Part shown: piece after piece, positions 1 to 5,035 of the stretch
How the letters are laid out: each line of letters starts with the position of its first letter
How positions within the stretch are numbered: the first letter of the stretch is position 1
Source of the DNA: Clostridia bacterium
GTDB taxonomy: Bacteria > Bacillota > Clostridia > Christensenellales > Borkfalkiaceae
Direction: 5' to 3'
Length of the DNA: 5,035 nucleotides
Assembly (NCBI GenBank): GCA_017616925.1
Contig: JAFZXG010000094.1
Span: forward strand, 1 to 5,035
Translations under genes and position numbers: made by a program
The notes under the pieces: generated by a model
What the model saw: only the letters and a program-made list of their open reading frames with translations
The model's database searches: none
What the model was told of the DNA's origin: nothing

Positions 1-1568
1 GAATTATAGACGTCGTAAAGGAAAAGATAGCCCAACTAAAAGAAAACTTAAATGTGTTGCCGGAGATTTCAAACGAAGAATTAACGTCCTTATTTGTCCC
101 ATTAAATCAAAATTACCAACTATCGCAATTCCTGTATTTTAAATCCTTGCAGTATATAAACAAACTAAAAAAACCGAGATATGCCGAACTCGTGTCTATA
201 TGTAATATAGAAGATGACAACACGAGAGTCAATGAGTTTAATAAGTGGACTCAAATTGACGATAATATGAAATTGCTGACCGAAGTTTTTCCGATTATCT
301 TTTCTACAAACATTTCTTCGAGAAGACTTGGAACACCAAAATTCATGTTTGACTTAGTCGTTATGGACGAGGCTGGACAATGCAACGTTGCTACCGCGTT
401 GATCCCGATTACAAAAGCGGAATCCTTGCTTTTGGTTGGCGATCCGAATCAATTAAAACCCGTTATTATTTTAGAAGAGTCCGTTAATAACGTTTTAATG
501 GATAAATACAATGTGCCAAAAGAATATAATTATAAAAATCACTCGATTCTCGACGTAATGAGAGAAAACGACAATATATCCAAATATATAATGCTTGAAT
601 ATCATTATAGGTGCGGAAAAAAAATAATCAATTTCTCAAACCAAAGATACTATAATAATTCGCTAAACTTGTCGTATATTTTAAAAGACGGGGATCTACA
701 GTTATTAGATGTTAAAAATCAGAACGTAAAGCAAAAAAACGAGGCTTACGATGAGGCTGTCGAAATAGTGAATTATATTCGGCGAAATGATATTCATAAC
801 GCATTTATTATTACCCCTTTTGTAAATCAAAAAGAACTTATCGAGGAAATGTTGAAAGACCAAAATATTACCGATATTGACTGCGGTACGATACACTCGT
901 TTCAAGGTGCTGAACGGGATAATATAATTCTTTCGTCTGCGATTTCTACCAAAACAAGTAAAAGAACATTTTCTTGGATTAAGGATAATTATGAACTAAT
1001 AAATGTCGCTGTGACAAGGGCAAAATCAAAACTTGTTATCGCAGCGGATACGGAAGTTATTGAAAGACTGTCGGATAAAAAAGACGATTTATATAATTTA
1101 ATACAATATGCAAAAAACAACGGGAAAACCGTTGTGCCTGCTAATGAAACCGTTAAAATCGAAATAGGCAAATCAAACGGTAGTGTCAACGAAGACGAGT
1201 TTTTTAAAACGGTTTCGCATTTTTGTTCTTGTAATACTTCCTTTGATGCGGAGAGAAACGTTAAAATCAAAAAGTTGCTGAAAAACGAAGATATAAGCGA
1301 AAATTATGAATTTGACCTTGTTTTATACGAAAAAACGCTTTTTGGCAGAAAACCCGTTATTGCTTTTGAAGTAAACGGCGGTGAACATTTTGGGGTGCTA
1401 TCAAGGGAAAAGGCGGATAGGCAAAAAGTGGAAATATGTAAAAAACATGGAATTAAACTTATATTTATTTCAAATGTTTTTGTTAAGGCATATGAATATA
1501 TTGCGGATATAATTTTTTCCGCAAAGAATAAGCGCATAGCGATACAGCAATCGTTATTTGACGAATAA
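1..1568 (+). CDS. Superfamily 1 helicase (UPF1/AAA_12 type) with C-terminal Vsr/DUF2726-like nuclease domain, 5'-partial
   Basis: The reading frame is open from base 3 to the TAA at 1566-1568, giving 521 visible residues. The GTG at 54 is internal, because the frame continues upstream with no stop and no clear ribosome binding site, so the true start is outside the window. Helicase motifs appear in order: DEAGQ (motif II, 366-380), GDPNQLKP (motif III, 438-461), a YHYRC block (600-614, equivalent to the UPF1 QYR motif), GTIHSFQGAERD (motif V, 885-920) and NVAVTRAK (motif VI, 1002-1025). Walker A must lie upstream. After motif VI, the region from about 1190 reads like a restriction-type fold: an acidic EDE helix (1191-1199), FDLVLYE (Asp at 1314) and FEVNGGEH (Glu at 1368, His at 1386), then an R-E-K-A-D-R-Q helix and a GIKLIFI strand. 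This order resembles the Vsr/MTES_1575 and DUF2726 nuclease domains found on defence-associated SF1 helicases. ATP-driven translocation coupled to DNA or RNA cleavage is inferred. The gene is A+T-richer than its neighbours, suggesting transfer. The helicase family is very likely; the nuclease domain is probable; a defence role is only plausible. Confidence 0.88.
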   Translation, partial: IIDVVKEKIAQLKENLNVLPEISNEELTSLFVPLNQNYQLSQFLYFKSLQYINKLKKPRYAELVSICNIEDDNTRVNEFNKWTQIDDNMKLLTEVFPIIFSTNISSRRLGTPKFMFDLVVMDEAGQCNVATALIPITKAESLLLVGDPNQLKPVIILEESVNNVLMDKYNVPKEYNYKNHSILDVMRENDNISKYIMLEYHYRCGKKIINFSNQRYYNNSLNLSYILKDGDLQLLDVKNQNVKQKNEAYDEAVEIVNYIRRNDIHNAFIITPFVNQKELIEEMLKDQNITDIDCGTIHSFQGAERDNIILSSAISTKTSKRTFSWIKDNYELINVAVTRAKSKLVIAADTEVIERLSDKKDDLYNLIQYAKNNGKTVVPANETVKIEIGKSNGSVNEDEFFKTVSHFCSCNTSFDAERNVKIKKLLKNEDISENYEFDLVLYEKTLFGRKPVIAFEVNGGEHFGVLSREKADRQKVEICKKHGIKLIFISNVFVKAYEYIADIIFSAKNKRIAIQQSLFDE

Positions 1569-1583
1569 TTTTTCCAGATATAA

Positions 1584-1611
1584 AAAAGGCGGAAAACCAA
1601 TTCCGCCTTTT
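1584..1611. terminator. Bidirectional rho-independent terminator between convergent genes
   Basis: An 11-bp perfect stem (AAAAGGCGGAA at 1584-1594 paired with TTCCGCCTTTT at 1601-1611) encloses a 6-base loop, AACCAA. On the + strand the stem ends in T residues followed by CGTTTT. On the - strand the A-run at 1582-1587 gives a matching U-tract. It starts 15 bases after the helicase stop and ends 5 bases beyond the 3' end of the convergent ttcA-like gene, so it can serve both. Confidence 0.88.
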
Positions 1612-1616
1612 CGTTT

Positions 1617-2360
1617 TCAGATCTCTTCGGTTTCTTTTTCGTATCTGTCGAAAAGATTGTACCGTTCGGGGTGGGTGAGTGCGGTGAAGATCATTTCGCG
1701 GATGTTCGGTACTTCTTCGCCGATTTTCTTTAATGTTTCTTTAACGAACGTCCGTTTTGTGTCCTTATCGGCGGGGCAGCGACTCTTTTTTACGGGCAGG
1801 GTCTCCGAAAAACTCTTTACATCACACTCTTTTATAAATATCATGGGGCGGATCATAGTAAGCCCCGTCCTGCTTAAAAAGGACTTGGGCGCGAAAGTGG
1901 AGAGTCGCCCTTCGTAGAAAAGGGAAAGCATAAAGGTGTCTATAAAATCGTCCGCGTGATGCCCTAAAGCCACTTTGTTATAGCCCAACTCTTTTGCTTT
2001 GTCGTACAGCGCGCCTTTTCGCATTTTTGAACACAGCGCGCAGGGGTTTTTCTCTTTCCGCACGTCGAAAACGATCTCGCCGATGTCGGTTTCGACGACG
2101 TAGAAAGGCACGGAATATTTTTCGCAAAGTGCGTTTATCTCGGTATAATCGCTTTTTTCACCGCCGAACTTTAAATCGACCGAGATCGCCGCAAGATCGA
2201 ATTTTTCGGGTGAAAACCTTTTGTACTCTGCAAGCAGCGTTAATAAAGTGACGCTGTCCTTTCCGCCCGACACGCCGACGGCGATCCTGTCGCCGTCCTT
2301 AATGAGTTTATAAGTTTCGATCCCTCTGCGTAGGGGCGATAACATTTGTTGAGTAGTCAT
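1617..2360 (-). CDS. ttcA: TtcA-like tRNA 2-thiocytidine biosynthesis protein (PP-loop ATPase)
   Basis: The 247-residue cytosolic protein carries the adenylating PP-loop SGGKDS at residues 31-36, a CxxC pair (C107, C110, in the context PCALCSKMRKG), the family signature GHHADD at 133-138, and a later lone cysteine, C195, in RCPAD. In E. coli TtcA, three cysteines arranged the same way (a CxxC plus one distal Cys) hold a [4Fe-4S] cluster used to thiolate cytidine 32 of certain tRNAs. All three are conserved here, which supports an iron-sulfur-dependent tRNA thiolase. The protein is shorter than the E. coli enzyme (about 310 residues), as is common for Clostridia members, mostly by trimming of the ends. 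The ATG at 2360-2358 is preferred because an AAGGA lies 5 bases upstream on this strand; an in-frame ATG five codons later lacks a better site. It has its own promoter and is convergent with the helicase and divergent from the right-hand operon. The family is firm; the exact tRNA substrate is inferred. Confidence 0.88.
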   Translation of the reverse strand: MTTQQMLSPLRRGIETYKLIKDGDRIAVGVSGGKDSVTLLTLLAEYKRFSPEKFDLAAISVDLKFGGEKSDYTEINALCEKYSVPFYVVETDIGEIVFDVRKEKNPCALCSKMRKGALYDKAKELGYNKVALGHHADDFIDTFMLSLFYEGRLSTFAPKSFLSRTGLTMIRPMIFIKECDVKSFSETLPVKKSRCPADKDTKRTFVKETLKKIGEEVPNIREMIFTALTHPERYNLFDRYEKETEEI

Positions 2361-2377
2361 ACTTTTCCTTTATTTAG

Positions 2378-2391
2378 GTCAACGCCTTGAC
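2378..2391. repeat. Short inverted repeat GTCAA-N4-TTGAC, possible operator
   Basis: A perfect 5-bp inverted repeat with a CGCC spacer ends within the + strand -35 box and lies just downstream of the ttcA-like transcription start. A second GGTCA occurs at 2399-2403, 22 bases after the first at 2377-2381. This placement would suit a regulator-binding site, but half-sites this short also occur by chance. A run of six T follows on the + strand, yet the stem is too weak to be a convincing terminator. Confidence 0.25.
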
Positions 2392-2416
2392 TTTTTTCGG
2401 TCAGTTATATTATACT
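2387..2416 (+). promoter_or_regulatory. Sigma-A-type promoter for the right-hand operon
   Basis: TTGACT (2387-2392; 5 of 6) is followed after 18 bases by TATACT (2411-2416; 5 of 6). Transcription would start near 2423, about 80 bases before the ATG at 2503. The -10 box overlaps the opposite-strand -10 box of the ttcA-like gene, so RNA polymerase could probably occupy only one promoter at a time. Confidence 0.5.
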
Positions 2417-2436
2417 GCATATTGAGTAAAAATCAA
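2409..2436 (-). promoter_or_regulatory. Sigma-A-type promoter for the ttcA-like gene
   Basis: Read on the - strand, TTGATT (2436-2431; 4 of 6 match to TTGACA) is followed after 16 bases by an exact TATAAT (2414-2409). Transcription would begin near 2402, leaving a leader of about 40 bases before the ATG at 2360. The -10 box is strong and the -35 box moderate. Confidence 0.65.
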
Positions 2437-2502
2437 TCTTTTTTTGCCCCGTGCGGCAGAGTAAAGCGCTATCGGGTTCAAAAGATCTGATCAAGGAGAG
2501 AT

Positions 2503-3129
2503 ATGAGCGCGTTTTTTGCGGGAATTTTCGGGAACGAGTGGGGAACTTTCGTAATGTCGTTAGTTCCTATGATAGAATTAAAAGGCGGGATAGTTTTCGC
2601 TTTAAGCGTCGGACTGCCCCCGCTTTATTCGTTCGTTTTGGCGTACGCGGGTTCTTCGGTCGTTTTCGCACTGTTTTTCTTCCTTTTAGTTCCCGTACTG
2701 AATCTTTTAAAGAAGATAAAGTTTGTGGAGTCTTTCGCCGAAAAAATCGAAAATTATATAAAGGACAGAGCGGACAGATCGCTTAAAGAGAGAAAGGACG
2801 GAAACAAAAAAGGACTTTCCGAACTTACCCTTAAAATGCTTGCCGTCCTTATCTTCGTGGCGATACCGTTGCCGCTTACGGGCGTGTGGATGGGTACCGC
2901 TATCGCCGTGTTTCTGGGTTTAAAATTTCATCAGGCGGCACTTCCCGTTTGTATCGGCAATTTAGTCGCGGGACTTTTAATTCTCGGGCTTGCGGAATTC
3001 TGCCTTTGGGTAGCGGGAACGACCGTTATTCTCGACTATATCCTGTGGGGACTTTTAGTCCTTGCGATAATTCTTTTAATCGTTACTATAATCAGAATCG
3101 GTAAAACGAAAGGCGGCAAAGCGGAATAA
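2503..3129 (+). CDS. Small multi-drug export family membrane protein (Sm_multidrug_ex, COG2426-like)
   Basis: The 208-residue protein has strongly hydrophobic stretches at about 15-37, 41-66, 110-138, 146-171 and 178-199, separated by a charged cytoplasm-like loop at about 70-107 rich in Lys, Glu and Asp, and ends in a basic tail. Two loops match the family pattern: PMIELKGGI (22-30) near the first segment and IPLPLTGVW (121-129) entering the third. These paired helical-hairpin repeats with proline- and glycine-rich re-entrant loops are typical of PF06695 proteins. The name comes from an old annotation, and the transported substrate is not established. The start at 2503 is set by AAGGAG at 2493-2498, 4 bases upstream. 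It is the first gene of the operon behind the 2387-2416 promoter, and its TAA shares its last base with the ATG of the patatin gene (TAATG), suggesting translational coupling. Family assignment is fairly secure; function is unknown. Confidence 0.82.
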   Translation: MSAFFAGIFGNEWGTFVMSLVPMIELKGGIVFALSVGLPPLYSFVLAYAGSSVVFALFFFLLVPVLNLLKKIKFVESFAEKIENYIKDRADRSLKERKDGNKKGLSELTLKMLAVLIFVAIPLPLTGVWMGTAIAVFLGLKFHQAALPVCIGNLVAGLLILGLAEFCLWVAGTTVILDYILWGLLVLAIILLIVTIIRIGKTKGGKAE

Positions 3130-3944
3130 TGGGATTATTTAAATTTATTTTCGGAAGGAAAAAGCCGAAAAAGGCTAAAATAGGCTTCGCGCTCGGCAGC
3201 GGCGGGGCGAAGGGCTACGCGACGCTCGGTGTCGTCCGCGTGCTTGAAGAGAACGGAATATTTCCCGACGTACTCGGCGGAACGAGTATCGGGAGTATAA
3301 TAGGCGCGTTTCTCGCTAACGGGTACACTTCGACGGACATTTTTTCGCTCTTAGAGACCGTCGATTTTAAAGAGATAAAGTCCGCGTTTATGATAAACAT
3401 GGACACGTCTGGGCTTAAAAAGGTGATAGACAGGTATATAGGCGAACTTAAAATAGAAGAACTTAAAAAGCCCTTTATCGCAATAGGAACGGACGCCGAC
3501 ACGGCGGAAGAGTTCGTATTCAAAAGCGGCAGCGTGGCGGACGCGTTAAGGGCGTCTTCGGCGTACCCGCCGTTTTTTAAGCCCGTTACGATAGACGGAA
3601 AAAGGTACGTTGACGGGGCGTATTCAAATTCCGTTCCCGCGGACAGAGTGAAGGAACTCGGCGCGGATATCGTTATATGCGTGGATCTATCCGATCACTT
3701 GCCCAAGACGGGTTTTTTATCGTCGGTGATTCCGACTTTTAAGTCAAAGACCGAAACGCCGTGGGAAAAGGGGTACGAGTATGGCGACGTAATGATCCAC
3801 CCCGACCTTACGGGTTTCTCTTCGACGTCTTTTAAGGACGCAGCGACTATGTACGAGATAGGCTACGCCGCCGCGAAAGAGAAGATCGACGAAATAAAAG
3901 CCCTTATAGATAATTTCGGCAAAAAGAAGAAACGGGGAAAGTGA
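3129..3944 (+). CDS. Patatin-like phospholipase / RssA-type serine esterase
   Basis: The 271-residue protein shows the complete patatin catalytic set. GSGGAKG at 23-29 forms the oxyanion-hole loop, GTSIG at 51-55 is the nucleophile elbow with Ser53, and DGAY with Asp162 supplies the second member of the Ser-Asp dyad. Around these are the family's GIFPDVLGGTSIGS and SSAYPPFF blocks. The length fits the short bacterial RssA/YchK group rather than the large secreted ExoU types. There is no signal peptide; the first 17 residues are basic and hydrophobic (FKFIFGRKKPKKAK), which could help it sit on the inner membrane face. Expected activity is hydrolysis of acyl esters in phospholipids or lysophospholipids. 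The ATG overlaps the upstream TAA by one base and only a weak AAAGG (3109-3113) lies well upstream, so it probably depends on re-initiation. Its TGA overlaps the next start by four bases. The fold and active site are clear; the substrate is unknown. Confidence 0.9.
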   Translation: MGLFKFIFGRKKPKKAKIGFALGSGGAKGYATLGVVRVLEENGIFPDVLGGTSIGSIIGAFLANGYTSTDIFSLLETVDFKEIKSAFMINMDTSGLKKVIDRYIGELKIEELKKPFIAIGTDADTAEEFVFKSGSVADALRASSAYPPFFKPVTIDGKRYVDGAYSNSVPADRVKELGADIVICVDLSDHLPKTGFLSSVIPTFKSKTETPWEKGYEYGDVMIHPDLTGFSSTSFKDAATMYEIGYAAAKEKIDEIKALIDNFGKKKKRGK

Positions 3945-4945
3945 GTTTAATGCACCAAAGAAAAACAAGGATAATAAAACTGATCATCGTCGCGCTGATT
4001 TCGGCGGCGACGGTTTTGTCGTTATGCGCTTGCGCGAAGAGCGGTTCGCTTTTCGGCGGGTATTCCGAAACCGAAAAGGCGATATTAAATAGCGGCTTTT
4101 CCGCACACTTTATCGACGTCGGCGAAGGCGACTCGTCGGTGTTTAAGTTTCCCGACGGGAAAGTCCTTATGATAGACACGGGTACGGACGGCGAAAAGAC
4201 TTACGGTAAGATAAAGGCGGTTTTAGACGGACTTTCGGTAAAAAACATCGACTATCTCGTATTGTCTCACCCGGACACAGAACACGTCGGAAACGCGGGG
4301 AGACTTCTTTCGGACTATACCGTAGGTAAACTGTATATGCCGAATATCTTGGAAGATAATAAAGAATACTTCCCCGAATTTTCTGCGGTTTATCAAAATA
4401 TGGGTACGTCTATTATAGTAAACCCTAAACTTTACGATCGTGTTTCGGGCGAAGATTACTTTTTCGCCTTTTTATCGCCCAAAGACGACGATTACGCCGC
4501 GCTGAACCTTGGCAGCGGCGTTGACGAAAAGGCAAAAGACGACGTTTCGCCCGTTATCTACTTAGAGTACGCGGGAGTAAGGTTTCTGATCTCTTCGGAC
4601 GCGACCGCCACCGTGGAACAAAGGATCGTAACCGATTATTCCGTTGTTAAAACGATGTTCGACAGGTTGGGATTTACGGTAGATCTTGAAGATATCGAGT
4701 TTTACAAGGTCGCGGCGCACGGCGACGTTAAGTCTAATTCCGAAGCGTTCTTAAACCTTATAAGACCTAAACGGTCGATCATTTCGGTGGGCGGCGCGAA
4801 TTATAAAGGGCATCCCGCGACGACGGTACTGAATCGACTTATCGCCGCGCGGGAAGACTGCGAGTTCTACAGGACGGACTATTTCGGTACGGTCTCTGTT
4901 CTGGTAAGCGAAAGCGGGGAAACTACGGTAAAAAAGGAAAGATAA
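3941..4945 (+). CDS. ComEC/Rec2-like metallo-beta-lactamase-fold lipoprotein
   Basis: The 334-residue protein opens with a basic region (HQRKTRIIK), a hydrophobic stretch at about 14-28 and a lipobox LCAC with Cys31 as the probable lipidated residue, so it should be anchored outside the membrane. The rest matches the stand-alone beta-lactamase domain related to the competence protein ComEC: HFIDVGEGDSS, VLMIDTG, SHPDTEH (metal motif, H110-H115), a FLISSDA strand (D220), KVAAHGD (H260) and SVGGANYKGHP (H291). Several usual metal-site residues differ: the common HxDxDHxGG reads HPDTEHVGN, and the usual HHGS reads AHGD. Activity may thus be altered; relatives are thought to be nucleases or phosphodiesterases. 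No ComEC membrane channel is present, so this is not the DNA-uptake pore itself. The start is GTG at 3941, giving a GTGA overlap with the patatin stop, but an in-frame ATG at 3950 is a real alternative: the only Shine-Dalgarno-like GGGG (3934-3937) is slightly too close to one and far from the other. The signal peptide works with either. Confidence 0.83.
   Translation: MSLMHQRKTRIIKLIIVALISAATVLSLCACAKSGSLFGGYSETEKAILNSGFSAHFIDVGEGDSSVFKFPDGKVLMIDTGTDGEKTYGKIKAVLDGLSVKNIDYLVLSHPDTEHVGNAGRLLSDYTVGKLYMPNILEDNKEYFPEFSAVYQNMGTSIIVNPKLYDRVSGEDYFFAFLSPKDDDYAALNLGSGVDEKAKDDVSPVIYLEYAGVRFLISSDATATVEQRIVTDYSVVKTMFDRLGFTVDLEDIEFYKVAAHGDVKSNSEAFLNLIRPKRSIISVGGANYKGHPATTVLNRLIAAREDCEFYRTDYFGTVSVLVSESGETTVKKER
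4934..4938 (+). promoter_or_regulatory. Ribosome binding site supporting the start at 4947
   Basis: AAGGA lies inside the last codons of the lipoprotein gene, 8 bases before the ATG at 4947. It shows that the final, truncated reading frame is a genuine gene start in the same operon. Confidence 0.7.
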
Positions 4946-4946
4946 T

Positions 4947-5035
4947 ATGTTCGACTTAAAGAAACTTAAAGAAGAGTTCGCTGACTGCGACTGCGGTTTT
5001 CCGCACGAACTCACCATTAAAGACGTGGTCATAGA
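4947..5035 (+). CDS. Start of a probable sn-glycerol-1-phosphate dehydrogenase (AraM/EgsA-like), 3'-partial
   Basis: Only 29 complete codons are visible before the window ends. They begin MFDLKKLKEEF and continue with a CDCGFPHELTIKDVVI block. A short N-terminal stretch with C-x-CG-x-x-H followed by an I-K-D-V-V-I strand is typical, from memory of the family, of bacterial glycerol-1-phosphate dehydrogenase / AraM-like members of the iron-containing alcohol dehydrogenase superfamily, where it precedes the NAD-binding domain. Those enzymes reduce dihydroxyacetone phosphate to sn-glycerol 1-phosphate. The catalytic domain and metal ligands are outside the window, so the call rests on this short signature. 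The ATG begins one base after the lipoprotein TAA and has a good AAGGA 8 bases upstream, so it belongs to the same operon. Another Cys-rich leader of unknown type cannot be excluded. Confidence 0.5.
   Translation, partial: MFDLKKLKEEFADCDCGFPHELTIKDVVI

Noticed and set aside
989..1600. Two - strand open frames (989-1270 and 1304-1600) under the helicase gene
   Set aside because: They are antisense to conserved helicase and nuclease motifs and their translations show no recognisable domain or start signals.
1584..1611. Inverted repeat as the end of an insertion sequence
   Set aside because: It is a single short hairpin with T-runs on both sides and sits between two convergent stops, which fits a terminator; no partner copy or transposase is present.
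1558..1917. Open + strand frame of 119 codons antisense to the ttcA-like gene
   Set aside because: It lies opposite a clear PP-loop enzyme with all motifs intact, has no ribosome binding site, and its translation resembles no family; it also runs through the terminator hairpin.
2378..2397. GTCAA-N4-TTGAC followed by six T as a rho-independent terminator
   Set aside because: The 5-bp, A/T-containing stem is too weak and no + strand gene ends upstream of it; overlap with a -35 box suits an operator or chance better.
2451..2786. Open + strand frame of 111 codons overlapping the membrane-protein gene
   Set aside because: Rich in Arg and Phe in the manner of a shifted frame; the overlapping 2503-3129 frame has the AAGGAG site and clear transmembrane segments.
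1..5035. CRISPR arrays, tRNA or rRNA genes, riboswitches, tandem repeats
   Set aside because: Reading both strands I found no spaced direct repeats, cloverleaf-like sequence, rRNA-like blocks or long structured leader; nearly all of the window is coding.

Overview
This 5,035-base window looks like chromosomal DNA from a low-to-medium G+C Gram-positive bacterium, most likely an uncultured or gut-type member of the Clostridia. The clues are AAGGAG-type ribosome binding sites, short or overlapping gene junctions, a lipoprotein signal, and the gene families present (TtcA-type PP-loop enzyme, 'small multi-drug export' membrane protein, RssA-type patatin, ComEC-like metallo-beta-lactamase-fold lipoprotein). 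The exact taxon cannot be read from the sequence.

Left block (1-1568, + strand): the C-terminal part of a large superfamily 1 helicase of the UPF1/AAA_12 type, fused to a C-terminal nuclease-like domain of the Vsr/DUF2726 kind. It is open at the left edge, so its N-terminus and Walker A motif lie outside the window. It is visibly richer in A+T than what follows (hand-counted lines: 14/60 and 20/60 G+C here, 29/60 and 32/60 further right). It is therefore probably horizontally acquired, and defence-type cargo is plausible.

Middle block (1569-2502): a near-perfect bidirectional terminator hairpin separates the helicase from a convergent gene on the - strand, a TtcA-like tRNA thiolation enzyme (1617-2360). 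A compact divergent promoter region (about 2361-2502) follows. The -10 box of the - strand promoter is an exact TATAAT and overlaps the -10 of a good + strand promoter on the opposite strand. An inverted repeat, GTCAA-N4-TTGAC, covers the + strand -35 box.

Right block (2503-5035, + strand): a tightly packed operon. It encodes a polytopic membrane protein (Sm_multidrug_ex), then a patatin-like phospholipase (1-base overlap), a secreted ComEC-like metallo-beta-lactamase-fold lipoprotein (4-base overlap), and the first 29 codons of a protein resembling sn-glycerol-1-phosphate dehydrogenase / AraM (1 base after the previous stop). The packing suggests co-expression and translational coupling. The enzyme types hint at a membrane-lipid or envelope theme, but that is inference. 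The two points most worth following up are the truncated helicase-nuclease and the altered metal-site residues of the lipoprotein. I see no clear, wholly new system in the window.
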